In this document: positions 8,362 through 16,912 of the stretch, in pieces
How the letters are laid out: each line of letters starts with the position of its first letter
Position numbering within the stretch: the stretch's first letter is position 1
Origin: Thermococcus sp. EP1
GTDB lineage: Archaea; Methanobacteriota_B; Thermococci; Thermococcales; Thermococcaceae
Length of the DNA: 51,062 nucleotides
Direction of reading: 5' to 3'
Assembly: GCF_001317345.1 (NCBI RefSeq)
Contig: NZ_JXCG01000012.1
Coordinates: 1-51,062 of the forward strand
Made by a program: the position numbers and the translations under genes
Notes under the pieces: generated by a model
Seen by the model: the letters and a program-made list of their open reading frames with translations, nothing else
What the model was told of the DNA's origin: nothing
Databases searched by the model: none

Positions 8362-9265
8362 ATCCCTCACCTAAAAGTCTGTAAAAAACAAAAGCTCCTG
8401 CAATCGAGTATATATATTGGAAAAGGAACTTATATAAAAATGCAGTAAGAAAAGCTTTTGTGGATGAACCTATTCCAACAAGAATTCCGAATTCATTCGC
8501 TCCTATTCCAGATGGGATTCCACTTAACGATGCAAATAGCACACTCATCAAGAAAGCGTAGAGTGCCTGCTTAAAAGATATCTCAAGCGAAAAAGCCTTT
8601 CCTACAAGCATTAAACCAAACGTCTGAACGAGTATTACTACAATTGAGATCAAGAATACCATTAAAAAGCTAGACTTATTCTTTCGGGCCTTAATCCAGC
8701 CTGTATATCCTCTGTTCCACCATTCTTTCAAAGTTCGGGAAAATTTCTTTGCCCCAACATCTTCCCAGAATTTAAAGAAGGCCAAAGCAGTTTTGTGGAA
8801 GGCTTTGTCATAGATAAATGCTAAAAGTATCATGGCTATGCCAATGAGTCCAAGCTTGGTAAACCCTAAAAAGATCAGGGCAAAAGACAATATGATCACA
8901 ATCTCTGCTGCCATTCCAAAGGCAAGGGATGATAATGCTGCAAAATAATCCCCTCCCACCAACTTAACTTTTGCCATATGCCCAACTGTAGGAGGAAGAA
9001 TTGCCATTAGATAATATCCACTAACAAAGGCCTGAACTGTTCGCTTAAAGCTCGTTTTTTGAACTCTTCTCAAAACAAGATACCACCTAGTTGCTGCAAG
9101 AACGAGAGTAAAGAAAGATAATATGATTGCAAGAAGGAGATATTTGTACTCAGCTTCTTTTAAAGCAATGAACAGCTCATTAACATCCACACTTCTATAT
9201 AAATAGGCCAAAGATATCACAAATGCTAAGATGCTAAATAGCTTCCTCAAAGTAGTTTTTTCCAT
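8342..9265 (-). CDS. flippase-like / UPF0104 (LPG synthase TM) integral membrane protein
   Basis: 307 residues with about eight hydrophobic helices. The sequence has hallmarks of the YbhN/UPF0104 family (TIGR00374): an early helix with AATRWYLVLR, the FVSGYYLMAILPPTVGH segment, and the late SVLFASLSGIPSGIGANEFGI loop followed by FLTAFLYKFLFQYIYS. Proteins of this family occur as the membrane part of MprF lysyl-PG synthases and in archaeal N-glycosylation and lipid loci, where lipid transfer across the bilayer is proposed. The start at 9265 has GGTG six bases upstream and follows the UbiA stop by one base; a GTG at 9277 is possible. Translationally linked to the genes on both sides. Confidence 0.82.
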   Translation of the reverse strand: MEKTTLRKLFSILAFVISLAYLYRSVDVNELFIALKEAEYKYLLLAIILSFFTLVLAATRWYLVLRRVQKTSFKRTVQAFVSGYYLMAILPPTVGHMAKVKLVGGDYFAALSSLAFGMAAEIVIILSFALIFLGFTKLGLIGIAMILLAFIYDKAFHKTALAFFKFWEDVGAKKFSRTLKEWWNRGYTGWIKARKNKSSFLMVFLISIVVILVQTFGLMLVGKAFSLEISFKQALYAFLMSVLFASLSGIPSGIGANEFGILVGIGSSTKAFLTAFLYKFLFQYIYSIAGAFVFYRLLGEGYESSTS

Positions 9266-9266
9266 C

Positions 9267-10070
9267 TTAGACACCAAACATTGCCTTTAGTGCATGCACC
9301 CCTAAGAGCAAGACCATGCCTCCATCTAACATCCTATAACTCAACTTTTTGTTCCAAAAAACAACTCCCAAAACTCCTACTACAGCAAAGGGAGAGTATA
9401 ATGGACTTAGCAGAAGAAGCAATGAAGCTATTGAGAAACTAATCACTAGTTTCTCCGAAACGCTTTTTCCTATCAACATTGGAGTAGTCTTCAGATTGGC
9501 CCTTTGATCACTATCATAGTCCTCTAAATGGTTTCTAAGTTCCATAGCAATGGAGTACATAAAGAGAGAACCTGCAATGACCAATTCTCCTTCGCTAATA
9601 ACTCCATCAAAGTATGCACCGTAAATAAAAGGCAATACTCCGAAAAATAAGCCATGTGAGAGAATGTCTGCTATTGGAATGCTCTTGAACCTAGGAGGTA
9701 CTGAATAAAAAGTGGCTAATATACTCATTAGAGAATAAACAACAAATGGTTCTTTCCCTACAAAATATGAAAATATCAAACCAGTCATTATCATGAACAA
9801 AGCCGTTATAATGCCCATCCTGAAGCTGAGCTCTCCATTTGCAATTGGGTTTTTATACCTCTTTCTAGGATTAACCAAGTCCGTATCCACGTCAAAACAG
9901 TTATTGATAGCAAATGCATAACCAACATACAATATAATCGAAGTAATCAATAAGAATCCATTGAAAATATCAGGATTATCCCTGAAACTCATGAGCATCC
10001 CAAGAATGCCCATCCCAATAAATGACTTCCCATCAAATATTCTTGAGTTCTTGATTACAGCTCTTATCAT
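9267..10070 (-). CDS. UbiA-family prenyltransferase
   Basis: 267-residue polytopic enzyme of the UbiA superfamily, which joins isoprenyl diphosphates to aromatic or glycerol acceptors within the membrane. The first Asp-rich motif is NNCFDVDTD (a variant of NDxxDxxxD) and the second is DYDSDQRA, each followed by membrane helices. Hydrophobic segments account for about eight TM helices. It differs from the standard archaeal digeranylgeranylglyceryl-phosphate synthase in its opening residues, so it may be a second, specialised prenyltransferase. The start at 10070 is preferred because GGTGGT lies 5-7 bases upstream; an ATG at 10085 is in frame. It leads a tightly packed minus-strand run with flippase, GT4 and creatininase genes. 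Confidence 0.83.
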   Translation of the reverse strand: MIRAVIKNSRIFDGKSFIGMGILGMLMSFRDNPDIFNGFLLITSIILYVGYAFAINNCFDVDTDLVNPRKRYKNPIANGELSFRMGIITALFMIMTGLIFSYFVGKEPFVVYSLMSILATFYSVPPRFKSIPIADILSHGLFFGVLPFIYGAYFDGVISEGELVIAGSLFMYSIAMELRNHLEDYDSDQRANLKTTPMLIGKSVSEKLVISFSIASLLLLLSPLYSPFAVVGVLGVVFWNKKLSYRMLDGGMVLLLGVHALKAMFGV

Positions 10071-10201
10071 CGATACCACCACCATTAGAGACCTTTTGAA
10101 AATTGTTTATATGCTTTTCCAGTGAAAATCTGGTCTCTTTTTTCTTGAAGAATCTTAAACTTGAAACTCTAAAAATTTTGGAGAAAGAAGATAGAGAGGT
10201 C

Positions 10202-11056
10202 CTAACTCTTAGGTCTCTTTTCAAGAAGTTCTCTGACATATTTTGGAATTTGGAACAAAGTCTCGTGCCTCTCTGGGTCATAATACTCTAACTCAAGCTC
10301 TTTTGCTCTTTCTATATCTATCTTAGTAAAGTCGATGTCCCCCTTTACTCCAACTAAGAAACTCCAAGGAGATGCATAACCTATTACAGGAAAGCTAAAG
10401 TAATACACTTTGTCAAAAACCCGCTTCATGTTGTTATATGCTTCCAAAAGCTCGTCTATAAAAAGATAGACACTACCAGACTGAGTTATATATATTCCCC
10501 TTTTGCTTAATGCATCATACGCATTTCTGTAAAATTCTTCACTAAACAAGAGCTTCGCTGGTCCAACAGGGTCTGTAGAGTCTACAATTATAACATCAAA
10601 ATGCTCCTTATGAGCTTTCATATATTCGACACCATCTCCAATTATAAGTTCTGCTCTGGGTTCCTCTTTTCTAAATAACCTCTCTAGGAGACCTTCATCT
10701 ATTTTCAAGTGCTCCATTGAGACTTCGACAACTTTTTTGTCTATCTCTACCATTGTAGCGTGTTCCACGCTTTTATGCCTCAAAACCTCTCTTAAAGTTC
10801 CTCCATCTCCCCCGCCAATGACTAAAACCCTCCGAGGGCCTGGATGAGCCAACATTACTGGATGGACTAAAGGTTCATGGTAGCTTTTCTCACCATTCTC
10901 GACAAGTTGCACAGTACCATCAAGAACGAGTAATTTTCCAAAGCCTTCAGTCTCATAAAGTTCGATTTTTTGATACTCACTTTGAACCTCGAGGATTTTT
11001 GAAGTGATCTTGAATCCCACACCATAACCTCTCGGATACCACTCAATAAATTCCAT
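10202..11056 (-). CDS. speE: polyamine aminopropyltransferase (spermidine/triamine synthase type)
   Basis: 284 residues. This enzyme moves the aminopropyl group of decarboxylated AdoMet to a polyamine acceptor; in Thermococcales the acceptor is commonly agmatine, and longer or branched polyamines also arise. Signature parts are the LDGTVQL entrance strand, [10 protein letters not shown], the AdoMet loop [15 protein letters not shown] (G81-G86), MVEIDKKV, and the catalytic [11 protein letters not shown] start at ATG 11056 because GAGGTGAG stands five bases upstream; upstream in-frame codons lack such a site. It lies 123 bases downstream of the AdoMet decarboxylase gene on the same strand, with a possible promoter of its own (CCCTTTATATC on the minus strand near 11164-11172). 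Sure of family; exact acceptor uncertain. Confidence 0.93.
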   Translation of the reverse strand: MEFIEWYPRGYGVGFKITSKILEVQSEYQKIELYETEGFGKLLVLDGTVQLVENGEKSYHEPLVHPVMLAHPGPRRVLVIGGGDGGTLREVLRHKSVEHATMVEIDKKVVEVSMEHLKIDEGLLERLFRKEEPRAELIIGDGVEYMKAHKEHFDVIIVDSTDPVGPAKLLFSEEFYRNAYDALSKRGIYITQSGSVYLFIDELLEAYNNMKRVFDKVYYFSFPVIGYASPWSFLVGVKGDIDFTKIDIERAKELELEYYDPERHETLFQIPKYVRELLEKRPKS

Positions 11057-11179
11057 TATACTCACCTCGATGAAACCTTCAGAGATAGTTTTTAAAGTTT
11101 TGCCATGAAGCATATATCACTTTTCAAAACATATTCAAAGATCTTCCCATTCCAAAAAGAAGATATAAAGGGAATAGAC

Positions 11180-11554
11180 TCACTCTTTAAACAGAAGCCC
11201 CCTATCAAGCTTTACAATGGTTGGCCGTTTACATTTTAATTCCTTAATTATATATTCGCTTGCTTTAAGAGGCATGGTGTGATCCCCACACGTATAAACA
11301 TCAACAGCCGCATAACCATGTTCAGGCCAAGTGTGAATCGCTATATGGCTCTCAGAAACGACAACAACACCAGAAACACCCTGCGGTGAAAATTTGTGGA
11401 AACGTTTATCTATAATCGTGGCATTTGCAACTTCAGCTGCCTTAGTAAGAACCTCTTCTACTTTTTCCATGTCGTCTAATATCTGAGGATCGCATTCGTA
11501 AAGGTCCAAAACCACATGCATTCCTATTGGGTCGTTTACTACTACTTGAACCAT
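11180..11554 (-). CDS. speD: S-adenosylmethionine decarboxylase proenzyme, short archaeal type
   Basis: 124-residue pyruvoyl enzyme that makes the aminopropyl donor for the downstream transferase. Self-cleavage is expected at E68-S69 within VSESHIAIHTWPEHGY; S69 would become the pyruvoyl group. H74 and C89 sit +5 and +20 from the serine, as in the characterised bacterial class 1B enzymes (S63, H68, C83). GGTGA five bases before ATG 11554 selects this start over the GTG at 11563. One caution from known biology: in Crenarchaeota, proteins of this fold can act as arginine decarboxylases, but the separate PvlArgDC gene next door makes AdoMet decarboxylation the likely role here. Confidence 0.9.
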   Translation of the reverse strand: MVQVVVNDPIGMHVVLDLYECDPQILDDMEKVEEVLTKAAEVANATIIDKRFHKFSPQGVSGVVVVSESHIAIHTWPEHGYAAVDVYTCGDHTMPLKASEYIIKELKCKRPTIVKLDRGLLFKE

Positions 11555-11616
11555 CCACGTCACCCCCTTCCATGCACCACACCTCCTTTTATTTTGATTT
11601 TGAAAAATGAAAGAGA

Positions 11617-12093
11617 TCAGTATGGCAACATAACAACAGCTGCAACAGCTGCCGCAGGCCTATCCTTAACGGTTACTTCAGCGACAGCAGCTTTAAATTC
11701 CTTAAGCTTCCAGCCTCTAACTTTAAAGCCTTCTTCGACCATCTTCTTTACCATTCTTTCTGCTTCTTCCTTAGTGCAGTAGCCACTGTATTCATATATG
11801 AGTCCACCTTCATTACCCTCGCTTATTCCCACTCCTAGAGCAGCGCTGATTGTGGACCCCGGTTCATCACTTTCTATGTGAGCGTAAACTGTGGGTAAAA
11901 GCATTCCTATTGGGATATTCTTAGGGAGTTCCTCCACCCACTCGATATATGATGGAATAACACTGCTAAGTTTCACTAGATTGACATTACCAATCCCCAT
12001 CTTGAGTAAAGCATTATCAAAGGCGTTTAATTTTGTTCCTCCCTCAGCACTTGCAGCAAGTAAAATGGCTTTTTTTGGTGTTGTCCAACTCAT
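11617..12093 (-). CDS. pdaD: pyruvoyl-dependent arginine decarboxylase proenzyme
   Basis: 158 residues. Converts arginine to agmatine, the entry point of archaeal polyamine synthesis. The proenzyme should cleave between S43 and S44 in KLSSVIP, leaving a pyruvoyl-capped alpha chain; upstream GGTKLNAFDNALL and downstream SDEPGSTISAALGVG and EGGLIYEYSG match the PvlArgDC family, as does overall length. GGAGGT eight bases before the ATG confirms the start. It is the first of three same-strand polyamine genes and is preceded by a strong TATA element about 100 bases upstream, giving an unusually long leader for this organism group. Confidence 0.94.
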   Translation of the reverse strand: MSWTTPKKAILLAASAEGGTKLNAFDNALLKMGIGNVNLVKLSSVIPSYIEWVEELPKNIPIGMLLPTVYAHIESDEPGSTISAALGVGISEGNEGGLIYEYSGYCTKEEAERMVKKMVEEGFKVRGWKLKEFKAAVAEVTVKDRPAAAVAAVVMLPY

Positions 12094-12195
12094 ATTTGTT
12101 TACCTCCTTTCTCTCCACAAATTATCATGTTATTTTTGATTTTAAGGTTATTTGATTAAGAATTCCGTTATCAATTTGAGGTTACCAGTATGTTT

Positions 12196-12212
12196 GCTTA
12201 TAAACCTTTCGC
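12196..12212 (-). promoter_or_regulatory. BRE/TATA promoter of the polyamine genes
   Basis: On the minus strand this reads GCGAAAGGTTTATAAGC, a purine-rich BRE followed by a good TATA box. With a start site about 25 bases downstream, the pdaD leader would be roughly 80 bases long. Confidence 0.55.
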
Positions 12213-12270
12213 TTTTGCTCAGAAAAAATAGAAAAGAATGGAGGATAGAGTAAATCCCATATGGGCTGCT

Positions 12271-13434
12271 TTAAACCCGATCAACACTAAAATCCTCCTG
12301 AGATTTAATCTCTGATGTTGCTTTTCCAATAGTTGTAGAAAGGAACATTCCTAATATACTAGCCAATGAAGCCAGGGCATACAGATGTTCACTCAAAACT
12401 CCATATTCATAGCCCAGCTCCCCTACAAGGAGACCAAGAACACCAAAGCTTGCAATACCACTAGCTCGGGCAATTGCCTTCTGGATATTACCATTCCAAG
12501 TGAAGCCCATAGTAAGGAGAATTCTAATAACGTACACAAGAACAAAGAAGTAAATAACCTCTACTGAAAATTCAGTTTCAAAATTTATCCCCCTCCATGC
12601 AAAGAATATAGGGGCAAAGATACCATAGGTTACTCCCGAAATTATTGTATGCACCCTTTTATATTGTTTAGTCCCCATTAAATCACTGTGAAGTAACAGA
12701 CCCACTACAAACGCTCCAATGCTAAAGTGAAGACCTATCATCTCACTCAAAAGGGCTATTGAAGTTGATAAAATCATTACTAAGCCAAAAACAGCTTCAT
12801 CGCTCTTCAAGTTTCTGAGACCTTTAATAATCAAGACCTTATGCTTAACATTAAGGAAGTAGTTTATTCCAAAAAGAGCACCTAAAAACAGCCCATCTTT
12901 TATAAGTTCCATTATTAATCCCAAATAACTTAAATGATAGACTTCAAAGTTGATGAGGATGTAGAGACTTATAAGTGCACCAACCTCACTTATTACTGCG
13001 TATGAAAGAGCAATATGGGAAAAATCATCTCCAAAGAATCTAGAAAGTCTCAAAACTATAGGGGCAGATGCAACAGAGAGTATAGCCCCCACAATAAGGT
13101 TCTCATGAGAGAGTGTGTAATTCGTAAAAGGAAGGGTAACAAACGTCATTAGAGCGTATGTAAGAATGTAAATTGGAAGGCTCTTTTTTCCTCCAATGTG
13201 GACCTCTTCTGGGGTGAGCTCAAGACCTGCATACATCATGAGGAAAAATATTCCTAGCTCAGCAAGAAGGTTTAACTCCTCCCTGGGCATAGAAGTGAGA
13301 AATACTCCTAAGAATAATCCCGCTGAAATCTCCCCAAGAAACCCAGGATAGCCAAACCGTTCAAATATTTCAGCAAAGACTCTTGCAATTGCAATTATGA
13401 TAAAGATATACCCAATTACCCCATAAGGTTCCAC
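12271..13434 (-). CDS. CPA2-family monovalent cation:proton antiporter
   Basis: 387 residues with about twelve membrane helices and no cytoplasmic TrkA domain. The family marks are FLGEISAGLFLGVFL near the N-terminus, LAELGIFFLMMYAGLEL, the SVASAPIVLRL broken-helix segment, the YAVISEVGALISL helix, and LHFSIGAFVVGLLL. It would exchange Na+ or K+ for protons across the cytoplasmic membrane. The GTG at 13434 is chosen because GGAGGTG stands six bases upstream; an ATG ten codons earlier is in frame but lacks a site. Divergent from the ACT-domain gene and independent of the Mrp-type antiporter set nearby. Ion preference is unknown. Confidence 0.85.
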   Translation of the reverse strand: MEPYGVIGYIFIIIAIARVFAEIFERFGYPGFLGEISAGLFLGVFLTSMPREELNLLAELGIFFLMMYAGLELTPEEVHIGGKKSLPIYILTYALMTFVTLPFTNYTLSHENLIVGAILSVASAPIVLRLSRFFGDDFSHIALSYAVISEVGALISLYILINFEVYHLSYLGLIMELIKDGLFLGALFGINYFLNVKHKVLIIKGLRNLKSDEAVFGLVMILSTSIALLSEMIGLHFSIGAFVVGLLLHSDLMGTKQYKRVHTIISGVTYGIFAPIFFAWRGINFETEFSVEVIYFFVLVYVIRILLTMGFTWNGNIQKAIARASGIASFGVLGLLVGELGYEYGVLSEHLYALASLASILGMFLSTTIGKATSEIKSQEDFSVDRV

Positions 13435-13526
13435 GTTTGCACCTCCACGTTTCTTGGTATCCATCCAATTAAAAAATTTTCTAAAACTGCAGAAGATTTT
13501 TATTGTCCCAGCGCGTTAGTTATTCT

Positions 13527-13934
13527 ATGAGACATTACGAGATTTTAAAGATCGAAGAAAATGGAAAGGTTGAAATTCCTCTAGAATGGGCTTATGAAGT
13601 AGGACTTGTAAAAGATGCCTATTTCCTAGTGGAAATTGATACTGAGCTGAATGAAGTCCATATGGAAAGGATAGCCTTGCCTGGAAAGCAACTGGTTGAG
13701 ATTGAACTTGTGGTCAAAGATCAGCCTGGAGTTTTGGCCAAGATTACAGGATTACTAGGCAGACATCGTATAAACATTCTCTTTAGCGAAGCCGAGGAAA
13801 TGGAGCAAATTGGACTAGGAGCAATAGTTGCCGTTGTGGACGTGAGTCAGGCAGATGTAACTTTAGACCGGCTTTTAAAGGAGCTACAAATAATAGAGGA
13901 AGTCATGGAGGTATCTCTAAAGGAGATTAAATAA
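13527..13934 (+). CDS. ACT-domain protein with AbrB-like N-terminus
   Basis: 135 residues. Residues about 1-50 (MRHYEILKIEENGKVEIP, then LEWAYEVGLVKDAYFLVEID) resemble a swapped-hairpin AbrB/MazE-like module. Residues about 62-133 are an ACT domain: IELVVKDQPGVLAKITGLLGRHRINI with the typical G-V-L and N-I positions. ACT domains bind amino acids, so an amino-acid-sensing regulator is plausible; no enzyme domain is attached. I start at ATG 13527; an in-frame TTG at 13503 lies in what is probably the promoter, and no ribosome-binding site is visible, so the message may be leaderless. Its 3' end overlaps the convergent antiporter gene by 18 bases. Confidence 0.75.
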   Translation: MRHYEILKIEENGKVEIPLEWAYEVGLVKDAYFLVEIDTELNEVHMERIALPGKQLVEIELVVKDQPGVLAKITGLLGRHRINILFSEAEEMEQIGLGAIVAVVDVSQADVTLDRLLKELQIIEEVMEVSLKEIK

Positions 13935-15443
13935 AAGAAAGAGTAATACTACACCAAAAATCATCATGTATGCATTTATCTCCTTGCCAAATTCAGAAGT
14001 ATCAAAGGGGAAGACCGAAGGCAAATGAAGTCTAAAGACTCCTGCTTTTTTAAGGGCATAGAACAATGTCAGGGCAATAGCAATATTTAGGAAATCTTTT
14101 ACTACCTGTAAATGGGGATATAAGTATATTCCAAAGATCAGGGTAATTAACCCCAACAATAGGGAAAGTATCTCTTTTTTCATTGGGATGTGGATCCTTT
14201 TGCCTCTTTTTGAAAGGTAGTAATTGAGTTTTATAAAGGAAGCAAGTGTGCCAATTGTTCCACCATAGAATAAATATCTCTGAATATCCTTAAGCCCCTC
14301 AAGCAGCATGATCTTTCCAAAAGCACCAATAAATGGGCTGATTCCTCCAATTGCAAGACTTAATAAGATTACTGAAACCATCAGAAACTTGCTATCTCTG
14401 TAGGACAACTTCTCTAAATCACGGGTGTTATAATGTTCTGCTATTGTTCCAACACTTAAGAAAAGTCCTCCTTTAAAGAGTGAATGAGCCATAGCATAAT
14501 ATGCAGCAGCCAAAGGATTCAACATAGCTATACCAAGAAGCACATAACCCATCTGAGATACTGTGTGATATGCTAAAAGTCTTTCAGAATTTTTCTGAAG
14601 TAGAGCCATGATTATACCAAAGAACATTGAAGCAAATGCTGTTACAAATAAAACGTCCTGCATGAACGTATCCAGCGGAAACGTTAGTATTAGAAGTATC
14701 ATTCCATAAGCGGGCATCTTAACAACCAAACCTGAAAGTAGAGCACTTACAGGAGCATCTGCTTTGGAATGGGCGTCTGGAAGCCAGAAATGAAGAGGAA
14801 AAATACCGCTCTTTAATAGAAGAGAGATAAATGCCAAACCTAATGCAACGTTTATCTCCTTTGAGAACGTGAATCTCTCTTTTATCAATACTAAGTTCAA
14901 ATATCCTGTTTTTAAGTAGATTATACCGATAGCTAAGATAAAAATGTATGAAGCCAGCAAGGAGAAAAGCGCATATTTAAACGCGGCTCTTCTTGCACCT
15001 TTTTCTTTAGAGATTGCAACTAAAGCAAAGCTTGAAACTGATGCTATCTCCATATAAACATAGAAATTGAAAATGTCCCTGCTTATAAAGGCACCAAGAA
15101 GACCTGCGTGAATGAGGAGCAATAGTACATACACCTTATTCTCAATTTTTTTCGGGTAATATCCACTGTAGATATAGAGCGCAACAATGGTAAAAAGAAC
15201 CAATTCTCCTACTAGAAATGGAAAGTTATAAGAATCAATCGCTATCTCAATTCCAGCAGGTCTCTCCCATCCACCAACTATCTCAGCATAGGGTAATTCT
15301 AAAAGTATAAAAGGCACAAAAGCCCAAGAAGAGATAGCCCCAATTAAAAATAAGTATTTAGAACGCTTTTCCATTCCTAATGCAGGTAACACTGAGAGCA
15401 TGAAAGCAAATAACAGTGGGGCCGCTACAAGTAAGGGAATCAT
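13917..15443 (-). CDS. mnhD: Mrp/Mnh antiporter subunit D (MbhH-like, ion-pumping ND2/4/5 fold)
   Basis: 508-residue polytopic subunit of the Na+/H+ antiporter. The conserved proton-path region is seen: RDIFNFYVYMEIASVSSFALVA (helix-5 Glu), LLLKSGIFPLHFWLPDAHSKADAPVSALLSGLVVK (helix-7 Lys and helix-8), LLAYHTVSQMGYVLLG, and AHSLFKGGLFLSVG. These match complex-I-type antiporter subunits. The ATG overlaps the stop of the preceding mnhC-like gene (ATGA). It is the last gene of the eight-gene run and no hydrogenase or oxidoreductase gene follows, unlike the related Mbh cluster. Confidence 0.9.
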   Translation of the reverse strand: MIPLLVAAPLLFAFMLSVLPALGMEKRSKYLFLIGAISSWAFVPFILLELPYAEIVGGWERPAGIEIAIDSYNFPFLVGELVLFTIVALYIYSGYYPKKIENKVYVLLLLIHAGLLGAFISRDIFNFYVYMEIASVSSFALVAISKEKGARRAAFKYALFSLLASYIFILAIGIIYLKTGYLNLVLIKERFTFSKEINVALGLAFISLLLKSGIFPLHFWLPDAHSKADAPVSALLSGLVVKMPAYGMILLILTFPLDTFMQDVLFVTAFASMFFGIIMALLQKNSERLLAYHTVSQMGYVLLGIAMLNPLAAAYYAMAHSLFKGGLFLSVGTIAEHYNTRDLEKLSYRDSKFLMVSVILLSLAIGGISPFIGAFGKIMLLEGLKDIQRYLFYGGTIGTLASFIKLNYYLSKRGKRIHIPMKKEILSLLLGLITLIFGIYLYPHLQVVKDFLNIAIALTLFYALKKAGVFRLHLPSVFPFDTSEFGKEINAYMMIFGVVLLFLLFNLL

Positions 15444-15733
15444 TCTTCCTCACTCTCCATTTTTAAAATTAGTGCTAAAGCAAGAGATGTAATTGCAACA
15501 TCAACTACGAGAGTCGTGAGCATTAGAGTAGCAGGTAAGGGATCCACTATAATCCTTCTGGGGAGTATTGGAACATCCCCTCCCTCAATATAACCTGTGC
15601 CAATGAAAAAGAGGACGAGACCTACAGAAACCACGTTTATTGAGAGTACTAACTTAATCAGGTTCTGCTTTGTCATAAGACCATAAAACCCGATTAACAT
15701 TATTATAATCCCCGCTATTTCCGGACTAATCAC
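15440..15733 (-). CDS. mnhC: Mrp/Mnh antiporter subunit C (MbhG-like, NuoK fold)
   Basis: 97 residues with three membrane helices. The NuoK-like pattern is visible: GFYGLMTKQNLIKLVLSINVVSVGLVLFF, then the DPLPATLMLTTLVVDVAITSLALAL helix typical of MnhC. Starts with a GTG that overlaps the previous reading frame, preceded by GGTGGAAC. It abuts mnhB on one side and mnhD on the other. Acts with the D subunit in the membrane arm. Confidence 0.9.
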   Translation of the reverse strand: MISPEIAGIIIMLIGFYGLMTKQNLIKLVLSINVVSVGLVLFFIGTGYIEGGDVPILPRRIIVDPLPATLMLTTLVVDVAITSLALALILKMESEEE

Positions 15734-16148
15734 GTTCCACCCACCTCAGCAAAATATAAAACATGAAGGTAAAAGCCGCACCAACTTTCAAGGCTACTCC
15801 TATATTAAAGAGAGGTACTATACCTCCACTCAGCAAAGCTCCAACATCACCTCCCCTCAAGAAATTATAGAAAAAGTTTCCAAAGAATACTCCTAAAATT
15901 CCCAGGAAAACCAAAAATGCCCCTGAGATACCTTCTATAAACTGCACTTCCCAGAATTTAAATGTTTTTCTAACCCTTTTATACCCGTGGGAGGTTATCA
16001 AAAGAACAATGCTAACCGCAAGAATAACTCCTGCTTGAAAGCCCCCTCCAGGGCTTAAATGGCCATATGCCATCAAGTAAACAGAATATGTAACTAAAAA
16101 CGGGCTTACAAGCTTTGTAGTCGTTCTTACGATAGGAGTCATTTTCAT
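15726..16148 (-). CDS. mnhB: Mrp/Mnh antiporter subunit B (MbhF-like)
   Basis: 140 residues, four membrane helices. The signature GHLSPGGGFQAGV (about residues 28-40) identifies the MnhB family, followed by LVFLGILGVFFGNFF and GIVPLFNIGVALKVGAAFTFMF. Its start overlaps the MbhE-like gene by four bases. In the Mrp complex the B subunit packs between the A C-terminal part and C. Confidence 0.9.
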   Translation of the reverse strand: MKMTPIVRTTTKLVSPFLVTYSVYLMAYGHLSPGGGFQAGVILAVSIVLLITSHGYKRVRKTFKFWEVQFIEGISGAFLVFLGILGVFFGNFFYNFLRGGDVGALLSGGIVPLFNIGVALKVGAAFTFMFYILLRWVERD

Positions 16149-16390
16149 CTTTTCTTCCCTCCAAGGAGGAGATAAAACCCTGCAATTGCAGTAAATAAAA
16201 GAGTGGCCTCCCCCAAACTATCATAAACTCTCCAATCTGCTAAAATTGCAGTAACCAAATTTGGAACCCCTACTTCTCCCCAATGAGTAGTGTAATATTC
16301 ATAACTCCCTCCTTCTGCCCGCGAATAGTCAAGAGATATAAAAACAGCTATTAGAGCGACTACTATGAAGGAGGCTATTATTCTTTTCAT
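16145..16390 (-). CDS. MbhE-like small antiporter subunit (equivalent to the MrpA C-terminal part)
   Basis: 81 residues: one N-terminal membrane helix, a short external loop, and a second helix. The motif WRVYDSLGEATLLFTAIAG matches the D-[ST]-L-G-E-x-x-[VL] element that is present at the end of bacterial MrpA and in the separate MbhE subunit of Thermococcales. The split from MrpA is normal in this group. Overlaps both neighbours by four bases. Confidence 0.82.
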   Translation of the reverse strand: MKRIIASFIVVALIAVFISLDYSRAEGGSYEYYTTHWGEVGVPNLVTAILADWRVYDSLGEATLLFTAIAGFYLLLGGKKR

Positions 16391-16617
16391 TTTTCCACCT
16401 CCCTAATAGTAAAGAGAAACACTCCTATAACAACCGCTCCAACTACTATTGCAGAAAGAGCTACATCTGGAGCTTTCAAAAGCACGAGCACAAGAACAAA
16501 CGCCAAGCTCAGGAAAGCATATTTAACTACTGCATTAACTAGGTTCTTTTCCTCAATCACTGCCACTGAAAGGATTATCATTGCCACAAGGAGAAGTTCA
16601 AGGATTATCCCAGGCAT
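16387..16617 (-). CDS. MbhD-like small antiporter subunit (DUF4040 type)
   Basis: 76 residues, nearly all membrane. ELLLVAMIILSVAVIEEKNLVNAVVKYA, then LLKAPDVALSAIVVGAVVIGVFLFTI is the DUF4040 pattern of MbhD and the corresponding segment of MrpA (A-P-D-V-A-[LF]-x-[AE]-A/I-V). I take the ATG at 16617, five bases after GGTGGA; an in-frame ATG five codons earlier is possible. The 5' end lies inside the mnhG gene. Confidence 0.82.
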   Translation of the reverse strand: MPGIILELLLVAMIILSVAVIEEKNLVNAVVKYAFLSLAFVLVLVLLKAPDVALSAIVVGAVVIGVFLFTIREVEK

Positions 16618-16912
16618 ACATATCCACCACAACTTTTGGTCTTATACCATACTTATAAGCTCCTCTCGCAATCGCATGAGATATCATGGGATTTACCAAA
16701 GCTATCAAAAATGCTAATACAAGGAATTTGAGTTTAACTAGTGGAGAGGCCTGAGAAGCAATAGCTAGAGCTATTAAAATGCTCATTGCTCCCCCTGTAT
16801 CACACTTGGTAGCGGCATGAAGTCTTGTATAAACATCTGGAAAACGAAGGATTCCCAGTGTACCAAACAGCATTATCGATTCTCCAAGCAGAAGAAAGAA
16901 ATATTCTATCAC
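16598..16912 (-). CDS. mnhG: Mrp/Mnh antiporter subunit G (MbhC-like)
   Basis: 104 residues, three membrane helices. The family pattern GTLGILRFPDVYTRLHAATKCDTGG is visible (written here only as a motif: R-F-P-D-x-Y-x-R-L-H-A), followed by two hydrophobic segments and an A-R-G-A-Y C-terminal stretch. GTG start overlapping the mnhF stop, with GGAGGGAG upstream. Confidence 0.9.
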   Translation of the reverse strand: MIEYFFLLLGESIMLFGTLGILRFPDVYTRLHAATKCDTGGAMSILIALAIASQASPLVKLKFLVLAFLIALVNPMISHAIARGAYKYGIRPKVVVDMYAWDNP

